Part shown: positions 42,993 to 51,700 of the stretch, piece after piece
Layout of the letters: each line of letters starts with the position of its first letter
Numbering within the stretch: the first letter of the stretch is position 1
DNA from: Asticcacaulis endophyticus
GTDB taxonomy: Bacteria; Pseudomonadota; Alphaproteobacteria; Caulobacterales; Caulobacteraceae
Length of the DNA stretch: 64,000 bases
Direction: 5' to 3'
Assembly: GCF_014652575.1 (NCBI RefSeq)
Contig: NZ_BMZB01000009.1
Coordinates: 1 to 64,000 of the forward strand
Notes under the pieces: generated by a model
What the model was told of the DNA's origin: nothing
Databases searched by the model: none
What the model saw: only the letters and a program-made list of their open reading frames with translations
Position numbers and translations under genes: made by a program

Positions 42993-44210
42993 ATGAAAGA
43001 AGTTAAACAAGCCACGGCCTCGCCCGAAGTGCGGGCCGCGTTGCACGAGGTCTTAAGCGCGTTTGAGGCGTTCAAGGCCACAAATGATGCGCGGCTATCC
43101 GCCATCGAGACCAAGCGCGGTGACGGGCTGATCGACGACAAACTTGAGCGCATCGAAGGCGGTTTGCAAGCCGCCGAAGCCCGCCTGAACCGGCTGCTCA
43201 GCCTCAAATCCCGTCCGGCCGTTGAGGCGGGTGACGCCCGCGAAACCGGCGTCACTGAGGCCAAATCGGCCTGGGATGGCTATCTGAAATCCGGTCGTGT
43301 CACGCTGGAGCTTAAGGCCGGTTTGTCAACGGCTTCGGGGTCTGGCGCCATGGCGCCGGTTGAGACCGAACGCTTTATCGAACGCCGTCTGGCGCAGGTC
43401 TCGCCCATGCGCTCGCTCGCCACGGTGCGAACTGTCGGGTCGGCGACGTTCAAGAAACCGATCTCGACCGTCGGTGTCGTCGCCAACTGGGTGACCGAAA
43501 CGGCGGCGCGTCCGGAGACCGATCCGTCAACCCTGAACCTGCTGGAATTTCCGGCGGCGGAACTTTATGCGGCCCCGGCGGCGACGCAGGCGCTGCTGGA
43601 TGATGCGTTTATCAACCTTGATGAGTGGCTGGCGTCCGAGATTGAGGACAGTTTCGCGGCACAGGAAACGGCCGCCTTCGTAAACGGCGACGGGGTCAAT
43701 AAGCCCAAGGGGTTCCTGAACTATACCACAGCCGCCGATGCGTCCGCGACCTGGGGGCAGATCGGTCATATCGCGTCTGGGGCAGCGGGCGCTTTTGCCG
43801 CGTCTTCGCCGGTCGATGCGCTGATTGATCTGATCTATGCGCCCAAGTCGCAGTATCGCGCCAATGCGCACTTTGTGATGAACCGCCGCACCGCCGCCCG
43901 CATCCGTAAGTTCAAGGATGCTGATGGTAATTACATCTGGCATCCGGCGACGCAGGCCGGGCAATTACCGCTGCTGCTCGGCTATCCGGTGCAGGAGATC
44001 GAGACCGTGCCGGATATTGCGGCGAACTCCCTGTCGATCGCGTTTGGTGACTTTGCCAAGGGCTATCTGATCGTTGACCGCGCGGGTTTGTCTGTGCTGC
44101 GTGATCCCTATTCGGCCAAGCCCTATGTGCTGTTTTATACGACCAAGCGTGTAGGTGGTGGCGTGCAGAATTTTGATGCGATCAAAGTCATGAAATTTGC
44201 GGTGAGCTAA
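42993..44210 (+). CDS. GTA g5 major capsid protein (HK97 fold)
   Basis: A 405-residue HK97-family capsid protein. Residues 1 to about 90 are a charged coiled-coil delta (scaffold) domain (LERIEGGLQAAEARLNRLLS), expected to be cut by the g4 protease. The shell domain then has SGAMAPVETERFIERRLAQV, IAPMRSLATVRTVG-like VSPMRSLATVRTVG, FLNYTTAADASATWG and RRTAARIRKFKDADGNYIWH. It ends VGGGVQNFDAIKVMKFAVS, as capsid proteins do. It builds the particle shell. The start lies just after the repeat element, with AAGGAG 8 bases upstream. Confidence 0.95.
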   Translation: MKEVKQATASPEVRAALHEVLSAFEAFKATNDARLSAIETKRGDGLIDDKLERIEGGLQAAEARLNRLLSLKSRPAVEAGDARETGVTEAKSAWDGYLKSGRVTLELKAGLSTASGSGAMAPVETERFIERRLAQVSPMRSLATVRTVGSATFKKPISTVGVVANWVTETAARPETDPSTLNLLEFPAAELYAAPAATQALLDDAFINLDEWLASEIEDSFAAQETAAFVNGDGVNKPKGFLNYTTAADASATWGQIGHIASGAAGAFAASSPVDALIDLIYAPKSQYRANAHFVMNRRTAARIRKFKDADGNYIWHPATQAGQLPLLLGYPVQEIETVPDIAANSLSIAFGDFAKGYLIVDRAGLSVLRDPYSAKPYVLFYTTKRVGGGVQNFDAIKVMKFAVS

Positions 44211-44211
44211 T

Positions 44212-44346
44212 TCTCCGCCCCATTTATGGGGAGGGGACCATCAAGCGTAAGCGTAGATGGTGGAGGGGTACTGCGTAGCCATTAAAATACCCCTCCGTCT
44301 CGTCGCTAAAGCGCCGATCCACCTCCCCACTGCGTAGGGAGGAGAA
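44212..44346. repeat. Palindromic repeat element, g5-g6 gap
   Basis: Left arm CTCCGCCCCATTTATGGGGAGGGG, middle GGAGGGGTA...TACCCCTCCGTC, right arm CCACCTCCCCACTGCGTAGGGAGGAGAAG, the last 29 bases identical to the right arms at 46869 and about 56789. It fills nearly the whole gap; the right arm's GGAGG ends about 18 bases before the g6 ATG. Confidence 0.85.
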
Positions 44347-44360
44347 GAAGGAATCCCACC

Positions 44361-44624
44361 ATGTCCGATCCTGTTTCGCTCATAGAGGCGAAGCTGTTCC
44401 TGCGTGTGTCTCACGATGAAGAGGACGCGCTGATTGCCACCCTGATCGCGGCAGCAAGTGCGCGGCTCAATGCGGCGCTTGGGCTTGTGCTCGATGAGGC
44501 GTCACCGGCACCGTTACGGCTGGCCGTGCTTAATCTGGTGGCTGAGGGCTACCAGTCCCGCGGGGAGATGACGCTTGATTCTGTTGAGCCCTGGATATCA
44601 CCGTATCGTCAGGTGCGGTTATGA
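44361..44624 (+). CDS. GTA g6 head-tail connector
   Basis: An 87-residue helical protein of the gp6-like head-tail connector type (SPVSLIEAKLFLRVSHDEED-like start, ALIATLIAAASARLNAALGL). It forms a ring below the portal. Its 3' end overlaps g7 by 4 bp, so the two are translationally coupled. Confidence 0.9.
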   Translation: MSDPVSLIEAKLFLRVSHDEEDALIATLIAAASARLNAALGLVLDEASPAPLRLAVLNLVAEGYQSRGEMTLDSVEPWISPYRQVRL

Positions 44625-44950
44625 CTCTATCCCCCCTCAAGGCGCGCGATCTGCAAACCCCGGCGCGCTGTTATAGCGTCACTTCGACCGAGACGGCGCA
44701 AGGCGGGCGGCTGAAAACCCGCACCCTGACCGGCACGATCTGGGGCGATTTTCAGCCGGATACCCCCGCCTTTGTCACCGGCACCGATGGCCGCGGTTAT
44801 GTTGTGCAGACCGCTACCTTATTCGTCCGTACACGGGCCGGAATGGCGCCAAACGATGAGCTTCATCTCAAGGGCGCCTATTGGATTATCCGATCGATTG
44901 ATGAGAGGGCGGATCAGAATTTTCGTCTCCGCATCGAAAGAACCGTTTGA
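44621..44950 (+). CDS. GTA g7 head closure protein
   Basis: A 109-residue beta-rich protein of the phage head-tail joining (SPP1 gp16-like) family: PARCYSVTSTETAQGGRLKT, FLVRTRAGMAPNDELH-type block and a final YWIIRSIDERADQNFRLRIE. It seals the head after packaging. It overlaps g6 and touches g8. Confidence 0.88.
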   Translation: MTLSPLKARDLQTPARCYSVTSTETAQGGRLKTRTLTGTIWGDFQPDTPAFVTGTDGRGYVVQTATLFVRTRAGMAPNDELHLKGAYWIIRSIDERADQNFRLRIERTV

Positions 44951-44952
44951 TC

Positions 44953-45363
44953 ATGAATCCGCTTAACGCGCTGCAACAGGCGCTGATTACCCACCTGCGC
45001 GCTCAGGATAGTTTGAAACTGTGGCTGGGCAATACCGTCCGCGTCTATGACGAACTGCCCGAAGAAATCATTCACCCCTATGTCACGCTTGACCGGGTTG
45101 AGGCCCGGCCTCTGGCTGGAAACGGCGATGAGATTACCGAGCAGATCGTGACGCTATCTTGCGTGTCGCGCTTTTACGGCACCGAAGAAGCCAAGGCTGT
45201 GGCGGCGGAACTGCGGGTCATACTTGATCAGGCCCAACTGACGCTGGAGGGCAACCGGCTGGCGAACCTTAGGGTCAGTTATGTCGACGTGTTTCGCGGC
45301 ACCGATCAGCGCACAATTTACGGCGTGGTGCGCGTACGGGCGGTGACGGAGGCGGTGGCTTAA
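44953..45363 (+). CDS. GTA g8 tail completion protein (DUF3168)
   Basis: A 136-residue DUF3168 protein (NPLNALQQALITHLRAQDSL, IIHPYVTLDRVEARPLAGNG, IRVILDQAQLTL-like block, DVFRGTDQRTIYGVVRVRAV). It joins head and tail at the neck. The ATG at 44953 is preferred to a TTG at 44947. Followed by a short repeat and then g9. Confidence 0.88.
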   Translation: MNPLNALQQALITHLRAQDSLKLWLGNTVRVYDELPEEIIHPYVTLDRVEARPLAGNGDEITEQIVTLSCVSRFYGTEEAKAVAAELRVILDQAQLTLEGNRLANLRVSYVDVFRGTDQRTIYGVVRVRAVTEAVA

Positions 45364-45367
45364 CAAG

Positions 45368-45418
45368 ATACCCCTCCGTCAGCTTTGCTGCCACCTCCCC
45401 ATGGAATGGGGAGGAGAA
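45368..45418. repeat. Palindromic repeat element (short), g8-g9 gap
   Basis: ACCCCTCCGTCAGCTTTGCTGCCACCTCCCCATGGAATGGGGAGGAG: the right half of the element only. The right arm CCTCCCCAT...ATGGGGAGG is a perfect hairpin. Confidence 0.8.
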
Positions 45419-45437
45419 AAACAGAAAGGACAACCAC

Positions 45438-45845
45438 ATGGCCCTGCAAAAAGGCCGCGATATGTTGCTGAAAATTGCCGATGGCGCAGCGTTTGTAACG
45501 GTCGCCGGATTGCGGGCGCGCACCATTTCGCTCAATGCCCGCACGGTCGATGTGACCGATTCCGAGAGCGCCGGCGGATGGCGTGAGCTGCTGTCCGGTG
45601 CGGGTGTTAAGGCCCTGTCTGTGTCGGGTTCGGGCGTGTTCCGCGATGCGGCGTCCGATGCTCTGATGCGCGAGGCATTCTTCGCGCAAAGCCAAAAGAC
45701 GTGGCAACTGATCGTACCGGATTTTGGCCGGTTCGAGGGGGCGTTCCTGATCGCGTCGCTGGATTACGCTGGTGATCATGATGGCGAAGCGACCTTTGCC
45801 ATGACACTGGCCTCGGCGGGAGAGATCAGTTTTGTCGCCATTTAA
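45438..45845 (+). CDS. GTA g9 major tail protein
   Basis: A 135-residue tail-tube protein of the TP901-1 phage_tail_2 family: LQKGRDMLLKIADGAAFVTV, AGLRARTISLNARTVDVTDS, GWRELLSGAGVKALSVSGSG, FEGAFLIASLDYAGDHDGEA. It polymerises into the tail tube. An AAAGGA lies 10 bases before the ATG. Its 3' end overlaps g10 by 14 bp. Confidence 0.92.
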   Translation: MALQKGRDMLLKIADGAAFVTVAGLRARTISLNARTVDVTDSESAGGWRELLSGAGVKALSVSGSGVFRDAASDALMREAFFAQSQKTWQLIVPDFGRFEGAFLIASLDYAGDHDGEATFAMTLASAGEISFVAI

Positions 45846-46104
45846 TCCCACTCGCGGTGAGGTCATAGCAACGCTCGGCGGGCGTGAGGTGCGGTTGTGC
45901 GTCACCCTGCGGGCGCTGGCCATGCTGGAGCATCATTTTGGTGTGACGGGGCTGGAGGCGTTGGGGGCGCGGCTGAAAAGTTTAAGCGCGGCTGATCTGT
46001 CGGTGGTGCTGACGGCGCTAAGTTTGGAAGATATCGCCTCCCTCGATATCGGGTTTCAGGAAGCGCTCGACGCCGTTGTGGCTGCTTTTGGAGCTTTGCG
46101 ATGA
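45832..46104 (+). CDS. GTA g10 tail chaperone protein (GTA_gp10)
   Basis: A 90-residue protein, TTG start inside g9. GEVIATLGGREVRLCVTLRA, LAMLEHHFGVTGLEALGARL and DIASLDIGFQEALDAVVAAF are GTA_gp10 features. It is thought to act as the tail-assembly chaperone with g10.1, around the tape measure. Overlaps g10.1 by 4 bp. Confidence 0.9.
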   Translation: MSPFNPTRGEVIATLGGREVRLCVTLRALAMLEHHFGVTGLEALGARLKSLSAADLSVVLTALSLEDIASLDIGFQEALDAVVAAFGALR

Positions 46105-46283
46105 ACGAAGACTGGGCGGGGCGTTTGCGGCAGGCGGTCGTGGATATCGGGCTAAAGCCTGCGGATTTCTGGGCGCTATCGCTGAGTGAATGGCTGGCGC
46201 TGATTACGCCGCCCGCCGCGCCAAATCTTCCGCGTGATGATCTGCACACCCTGATGTCATTATTTCCGGATAATAAGAAATGA
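46101..46283 (+). CDS. GTA g10.1 small chaperone-like protein
   Basis: A 60-residue protein: WAGRLRQAVVDIGLKPADFW, ALSLSEWLALI, then a short tail. The W...F-W-LS-E-W pattern is that of the small phage_TAC-like proteins encoded after g10 in alphaproteobacterial GTA clusters. It overlaps g10 and g11 by 4 bp each (ATGA type). Confidence 0.88.
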   Translation: MNEDWAGRLRQAVVDIGLKPADFWALSLSEWLALITPPAAPNLPRDDLHTLMSLFPDNKK

Positions 46284-46767
46284 ATGGTTTCGATAATTTT
46301 ACGCAGCAGGTCAATGCCGCCGCTGTCGCGCTGAAAGGGTTGGAAGGCCCCGCTCAGGAAAGTGCTGATGCGATTGATCAGGCCTTCTCAAAAGCCGGGG
46401 AATCTCTGGCGCGGTCGCTGGGACGGGCATTTCCATGGCCGAATTGGCGAGTGCGGTGATCAATGCGGTTAACGCGGCAGCGCGGTCATCTGGCGGCGGC
46501 TTAGGCGATGTGTTGTCGGGGATCGGCGGCATCTTTTCCGGTGCTCGGGCGGATGGTGGGCCGGTGACACGCGGCGGGGCTTACCTTGTCGGGGAACGTG
46601 GGCCTGAGCTGTTTCGACCAGCCACGTCTGGCTCGATTGAGACAGGGGCTGGCGGCCAGCAGGTCAATATCACGCTCAATGTCAGTGGTGGCGGAGAAGG
46701 GCTAATCCGCTCAGAAGCCCAGATCGCCAGCACGCTTAATCGCGCCGCCAGATTGGGGTTGCGGTAA
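46280..46767 (+). pseudogene. GTA g11 tape-measure gene, frameshifted
   Basis: Two plus-strand pieces form one short tape-measure protein of about 162 residues. The N-piece starts at the ATG at 46280 (NGFDNFTQQVNAAAVALKGL ... SLGRA) but ends at a TGA at 46457-46459. The C-piece in another frame begins around 46429 (ISMAELASAVINAVNAAARS, then GGIFSGARADGGPVTRGGAY, FRPATSGSIETG, ASTLNRAARLGLR) and ends at 46767. The join needs one extra base (or 3n+1) near 46428. The C-piece has the small-phage tape-measure tail with Gly/Ala-rich linker. Rhodobacter g11 is 219 residues, so this is also shorter. Either a real loss of tail function, a sequencing error, or a -1 frameshift. Confidence 0.82.
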
Positions 46768-46770
46768 CTT

Positions 46771-46896
46771 TCCTCCCTACGCAGTGGGGAGGTGGCGCTG
46801 AGCCTGCGAAGCGATGGAGGGGTGCCTTCGTCAGCGCAATCCCCCTCCGTCTTTTGCTAACGCAAAATCCACCTCCCCACTGCGTAGGGAGGAGAA
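46771..46896. repeat. MITE-like element with perfect 25-bp terminal inverted repeats
   Basis: Left end 46771-46795 (TCCTCCCTACGCAGTGGGGA...) and right end 46869-46893 are perfect reverse complements over 25 bases. The 73-bp centre contains GGAGGGG and CCCCTCC, which pair, and no gene. Each end is also a small hairpin itself. It fills the whole g11-g12 gap. No clear target-site duplication is seen. Confidence 0.88.
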
Positions 46897-46905
46897 GGGC
46901 TTATA

Positions 46906-47514
46906 ATGACTTTTCACAATATTCGTTTTCCGGCGCGGCTGGCCTTTGGGTCGGGGGTGTCGATTGAGCGCAAGACGGAAATTACGTCTCTGGCGTCAGG
47001 ACATGAGCGCCGCATCAGCCCGTGGGCGCAAGGCCGCAGGCACTATCTGATCGGGGCGGGGGTGCGGTCACTGACCGATGCGGCGGAACTGCTGACCTTT
47101 TATGAAGCGCGCGAAGGTCGGCTGTATGGCTTTCGGTTCAAGGACTTTGCCGACTTCAAAAGCGGCGCGCTCAACGCCGCGCCATCGTCCACCGATCAGG
47201 TGATTGGCACCGGCGATGGGGTGCGCACCGTCTTTCAACTGACCAAGGCCTATGGTGCCGTTGTGCGCCCGATTACCAAACCCGTAGAGGGCACGGTGAT
47301 GGTGGCGGTGAACGGCACTGAGTCCATCGTCTCGGTCGATCATTCGACCGGCGTCGTGACGTTCAGCGCGGCCCCAGCAGTGGGGACTACTATTTCGGCG
47401 GGGTTCGAGTTCGATGTGCCGGTGCGCTTTAATTCCGATCGCATCGAAATGACGCTGGAAAGCTTTGAGGCCGGTCGCGTGGCGGCGGTGGCGTTGATCG
47501 AGATCAGGGGATAA
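46906..47514 (+). CDS. GTA g12 distal tail protein (DUF2460)
   Basis: A 202-residue DUF2460 (TIGR02217-type) protein: FHNIRFPARLAFGSGVSIER, KTEITSLASGHERRISPWAQ, GRRHYLIGAGVRSLTDAAEL and FYEAREGRLYGFRFKDFADF are family blocks. It forms the distal tail hub joined to the baseplate. Start 10 bp after the repeat; GGGAGGAG of the repeat end lies 12-19 bases upstream of the ATG. Confidence 0.93.
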   Translation: MTFHNIRFPARLAFGSGVSIERKTEITSLASGHERRISPWAQGRRHYLIGAGVRSLTDAAELLTFYEAREGRLYGFRFKDFADFKSGALNAAPSSTDQVIGTGDGVRTVFQLTKAYGAVVRPITKPVEGTVMVAVNGTESIVSVDHSTGVVTFSAAPAVGTTISAGFEFDVPVRFNSDRIEMTLESFEAGRVAAVALIEIRG

Positions 47515-47517
47515 AAT

Positions 47518-48189
47518 ATGCGCAACTTACCCGTATTGATGACCTCGGCGCTGGAAGCCGGGGCGGCGAAGCTATGCCATGTCTGGCTGATCACGCGGCG
47601 CGATGGCGTGGTGCTTGGGTTCACCGATCATGACGCGGATTTGACGTTTCAGGGTGTGCTGTGCATCGCCGCCACCGGCCTGACCAAAGGGGCGGCGCAG
47701 CAGACACTGGGTACGGAAGGCTCCGGCGCGGTGTCGGGCATTTTGAGCGATGGCCGCATCACGCCTGCGGATATCGAGGTCGGACTTTATGACGAAACGG
47801 CGATCCGCGAATATGTGATTGACTGGACATCACCAGATCAGTTTGTGCTGATGTCGTCCGGCACGCTCGGCCGGATTGAAGCGCGCGGCGGGGTAGGCGA
47901 CGGAGCATCGTTTGTGGCTCATGTCGAAGGCCCCGCGGCGAAACTTAATCGCGTCATTGGGCGCAGGTTCACGCACCTGTGTGACGCAGGCCTCGGTGAT
48001 ACCCGTTGCGGCCTGAGCGCGCCATCAGGTGTGTGCGATAAGCGCTACCGCACCTGCCGCGAGGTTTACGCGAATACGCACAATTTCAGAGGCTTTCCTG
48101 ACTTGCCGGGCGAGGATTTCCTGACCTTGTATCCGCGTGCGGGCGATGCGCTGGATGGGGCGTCACGTCGGCAGGGCAGCGGGCGGTGA
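47518..48189 (+). CDS. GTA g13 baseplate hub protein (DUF2163)
   Basis: A 223-residue DUF2163 (TIGR02218-type) protein: LEAGAAKLCHVWLITRRDGV, VLGFTDHDADLTFQGVLC, VEGPAAKLNRVIGRRFTHLC, DAGLGDTRCGLSAPSGVCDK. The cluster of cysteines (C-x-C-x-C) in the second half probably binds an iron-sulfur cluster or metal, as proposed for the GTA hub. Overlaps g14 by 4 bp. Confidence 0.93.
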   Translation: MRNLPVLMTSALEAGAAKLCHVWLITRRDGVVLGFTDHDADLTFQGVLCIAATGLTKGAAQQTLGTEGSGAVSGILSDGRITPADIEVGLYDETAIREYVIDWTSPDQFVLMSSGTLGRIEARGGVGDGASFVAHVEGPAAKLNRVIGRRFTHLCDAGLGDTRCGLSAPSGVCDKRYRTCREVYANTHNFRGFPDLPGEDFLTLYPRAGDALDGASRRQGSGR

Positions 48190-48611
48190 GCCCTTGCGAA
48201 CTGGCTAAAACCTGGATCGGGACTCCTTATCAGCATCAGGCCAGCCTGAAAGGCATCGGCTGTGATTGCGTGGGCCTGATCTGCGGGGTGTGGCGCGAGA
48301 TGTATTGCGAAGAGCCAATGGCCCTGCCTGCCTATAGCCCGGACTGGGCTGAGGTGGGTGGACGTGAAATTCTGATCGACGGTTTGGCGCAGCATTTCGA
48401 GCCGATACCTCTGACTAAGGCTAGCGCGGGCGATGTGGTGGTGTTTCGTATGAAGCCCGGTGCTGTGGCCAAACATGCGGCGATTTTGCTGCACGATTTT
48501 GGCGATCCCCGTGCGCAGATCATCCATGCCTATTGGGGCCATGCGGTGGTGGCGTCCTGGCTTAGGCCGTTTTGGCAAAAGCAGGCGGTGGCGGCGTTTC
48601 GTTTTCCATAA
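48186..48611 (+). CDS. GTA g14 NlpC/P60 cell-wall peptidase
   Basis: A 141-residue NlpC/P60 protein with GTG start overlapping g13. Cys in GCDCVGLICG (about 25-34), His in AKHAAILL, and HAYWGHAVV complete the catalytic set. It should cut peptidoglycan peptides so the particle can inject DNA. Length and position match Rhodobacter g14. Confidence 0.92.
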   Translation: MSPCELAKTWIGTPYQHQASLKGIGCDCVGLICGVWREMYCEEPMALPAYSPDWAEVGGREILIDGLAQHFEPIPLTKASAGDVVVFRMKPGAVAKHAAILLHDFGDPRAQIIHAYWGHAVVASWLRPFWQKQAVAAFRFP

Positions 48612-48612
48612 A

Positions 48613-48744
48613 ACCTCCTCCCTACGCAGTGGGGAGGTGCCGAGCTTGCGAGGCGGAGGGGTGCTGAGCCGTCCTCTGTACCCCTCCGTCTTTCGTGAGC
48701 TTCGCCCACAAAATCCACCTCCCCATGTCATGGGGAGGAGAGAA
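48613..48744. repeat. Palindromic repeat element, g14-g15 gap
   Basis: Left arm CCTCCTCCCTACGCAGTGGGGAGGTG (the same as the element in the g11-g12 gap), middle GCGGAGGGGTGC...TACCCCTCCGTC, right arm CCACCTCCCCATGTCATGGGGAGGAG. Fills almost the entire gap and ends 10 bases before the g15 start. Confidence 0.85.
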
Positions 48745-48754
48745 AGGACTCCCA

Positions 48755-51700
48755 ATGGCACAGGTTATTTTAAGCACAGTTGGCACCTATCTGGGCGGGC
48801 CGGTCGGCGGATTTATCGGCGCGCAGATCGGGTCGGCCATCGACAAAACCATCGTCAATTCTCTGTCACCAACGCGCACGGTTGGGGCGCGCCTTAGTGG
48901 TGTGCGCCTCAACGCAAGTGCGCAGGGTGAGCCGGTAAAACAGGTCTTTGGCCGGGCGCGGGTGGCGGGTACGATCATCTGGGCGGCGGGCTTGAAAGAA
49001 AACCGCTCAACGACCCGCGCCAGCAAATCCTCGCCCAAGACCGAGAGTTTTACCTATAGCCTGTCGATGGCGGTGGGCCTGTGCGAAGGGCCGATCGACG
49101 GCATCGGGCGTATCTGGGCCGACGGCCAATTGCTGGATCAGGCGAAGTACGTATACCGCCTGTATTTGGGTGACGACGACCAGATGCCCGATGCGGTGAT
49201 CGAGGCCATTGAGGGCCATGCGCCGGCCTATCGGGGCTTAGCCTACATCGTGGTTGAAGATCTTACGCTGACCGAATTTGGCAACCGTCCGCCCAATATT
49301 TCTGTGGAAGTGTTTCGCCGTCCGAAGGGTGAGTATGACGATCTGGAAAGCCTGATCGACGGGGTGTGCCTGATCCCTGGGGCGGGGGAATTTATCTATG
49401 CGACCCAGCCCAATGCTGTGCGTGAAGGCCTGACCGGTGCACGCTTTGAGACCCAGAATACGCAGGATGGCCGCACCGATTTTATGGTGTCGCTGGCGCA
49501 GTTGAAGACACATTTGCCGAACGTCAAGCGGGTCAATCTGGTCATAAGCTGGTTTGGCGATGACCTGCGGGTGGGTGAGTGCCAGATCAAGCCGGGTGTC
49601 GAGCAGGCGGTGAAACTCACCACGCCTATGACATGGTCCGTAGACGGAGTATCGCGTGAAGACGCTTATCTGATTGGTACCATTGACGGCCGTCCGGTCT
49701 ATGGCGGCACGCCGTCGGATCAGACGGTGGTGACGGCGATTGAGGCGCTTAAAGCCGAAGGTTATGAGGTCACGCTGATCCCGTTTGTGCTGATGGATGT
49801 ACCGGCGGATAATGACCTGCCCGATCCTTATGGAGCTGCGCGACAGGCGGCGTTTCCGTGGCGCGGGCGGATCACGTCAGTTGAGGATGGCACGGCGGCA
49901 GTCACCGCGCAGGTCGATCAGTTTTTTGACGGCGTGTGGGGTTTTAAGCGCTTTTTGCGCCATGTGGCTGATCTTGGTGTGCAGGCCGGTGGGGTTGATG
50001 CGATTGTGCTGGGGTCGGAAATGCGCGGGGTGACGACCTTGCGCAGTGCTGCGGGTGTCTATCCGGCGGTCGGTCACTTGCGTGCCTTGGCAGCGGAAGT
50101 GCGCGGCATCGTCGACCCGGTTACGCAGATATCCTACGGGGCCGACTGGAGCGAATATTTCGGTCATCAGGCGGGCGGTGACGTCGTCTTTCACCTCGAT
50201 CCTCTGTGGGCGGACGATAATATCGATTTTGTCGGCATCGACTGGTATGCGCCCCTGACCGACTGGCGAGACGGTGAACATCTGGATGGGGATGAGGCGT
50301 CAGATATCTATGATCAGACCTACCTCAAAAGTCGTGTGCGCGGTGGAGAAGGCTTTGACTGGTACTATGCCTCAGACGCGGATAGGGCCACACAAACGCG
50401 CACGCCGATCACTGACGGGGCCTATGGTGAGCCGTGGGTTTACCGGCCCAAGGATGTCTTAAGCTGGTGGTCGAACGCGCACCATGATCGTGTCGGTGGC
50501 GTCCGTTCCGCAACCCCCACCGCGTGGATGCCGCAGTCCAAGCCAGTGCGATTTATCGAATATGGCTGCGGCGCGATTGATAAGGGCCCGAACGCGCCCA
50601 ACCTGTTTCTTGATCCAAAAAGCTCGGAAAGTCATGTGCCGCCGTTCTCGACCGGTGAACGTGACGATCGGGCACAACGGGCCTATCTGATGGCGTTGGC
50701 GTCATATTATGGCGATGCCGCCAATAATCCGGTCAGTCCGGTCTACGGCGGCCCGATGATCGCAGGCATGGAGGTGTGGTGTTGGGACGCACGGCCATAT
50801 CCGTATTTCCCGCAGAAGGCCGATCTGTGGGGCGATGCCGCAAACTGGCGCACCGGACACTGGCTGAATGGTCGTGTCGGGGCCGGTGAGGTGCGCAATC
50901 TGATTGCTGATATTGCGCAGCAATCGGGCGTCACCGACCTTGATCTGACCGAGGTGGAGGGCAGCATCGACGGCTATGTGATCGAGCAGCCGATGTCGGC
51001 ATTTGAGGCCCTGTCGCCGGTATTGTCCTATCTGGGGCTGGAGATTGCCGAGCGCGGCAGTGGGGTGGCGCTGCTGTCCTCGCGGCATGGAGTGGACCGC
51101 AATATGCTGCGTACTGAGCTGGCCTATCAGGATCGTAACCCGGTCATGGCGCGGCGCGATCTGATCGAGGTGTCGGGGCTGCTGACCTTGCGGGCCTATG
51201 ACCTGGACCGCGACTATCAGCTTCAGGCCGTGACAATGCGCCATGATGAGGTGGCGGGTGCGGATCGGGTGAGTGTAGAACTGCCGCTGTCATTAACGGC
51301 GGGTCAGGCGGCGGATCATGCCGCCTACCTGTTGTCGGCCATGCAGCGGGTACGCCATACGGTGACGTTGGATATCGACCCGCTTGATCTATTGCGGCTG
51401 GAGGTCGGAGATGGGCTTGTGCTTGAGGGCGATACGCGCAGCTACCGCATCACCGCTATAGAGGCGGGCGAGCAACCGACGGCGACCCTTGTGCATGCGC
51501 CTGTGGTGCGGACATGGCCGGATGCTGAGCCGGATGTGGCGACCGGAGGCACAATCACCCAGCCGATCATCACGGGTTTGCGGCTGATAGATGTACCGCC
51601 GTTTGCGGCTGAACACAGGGCGACACCGGTGCTGATCCCGTCCGCCGCACCGTGGCAGGGGGCGGATATCTATGCGGGTGCGGATACAGGCAGTTTACGT

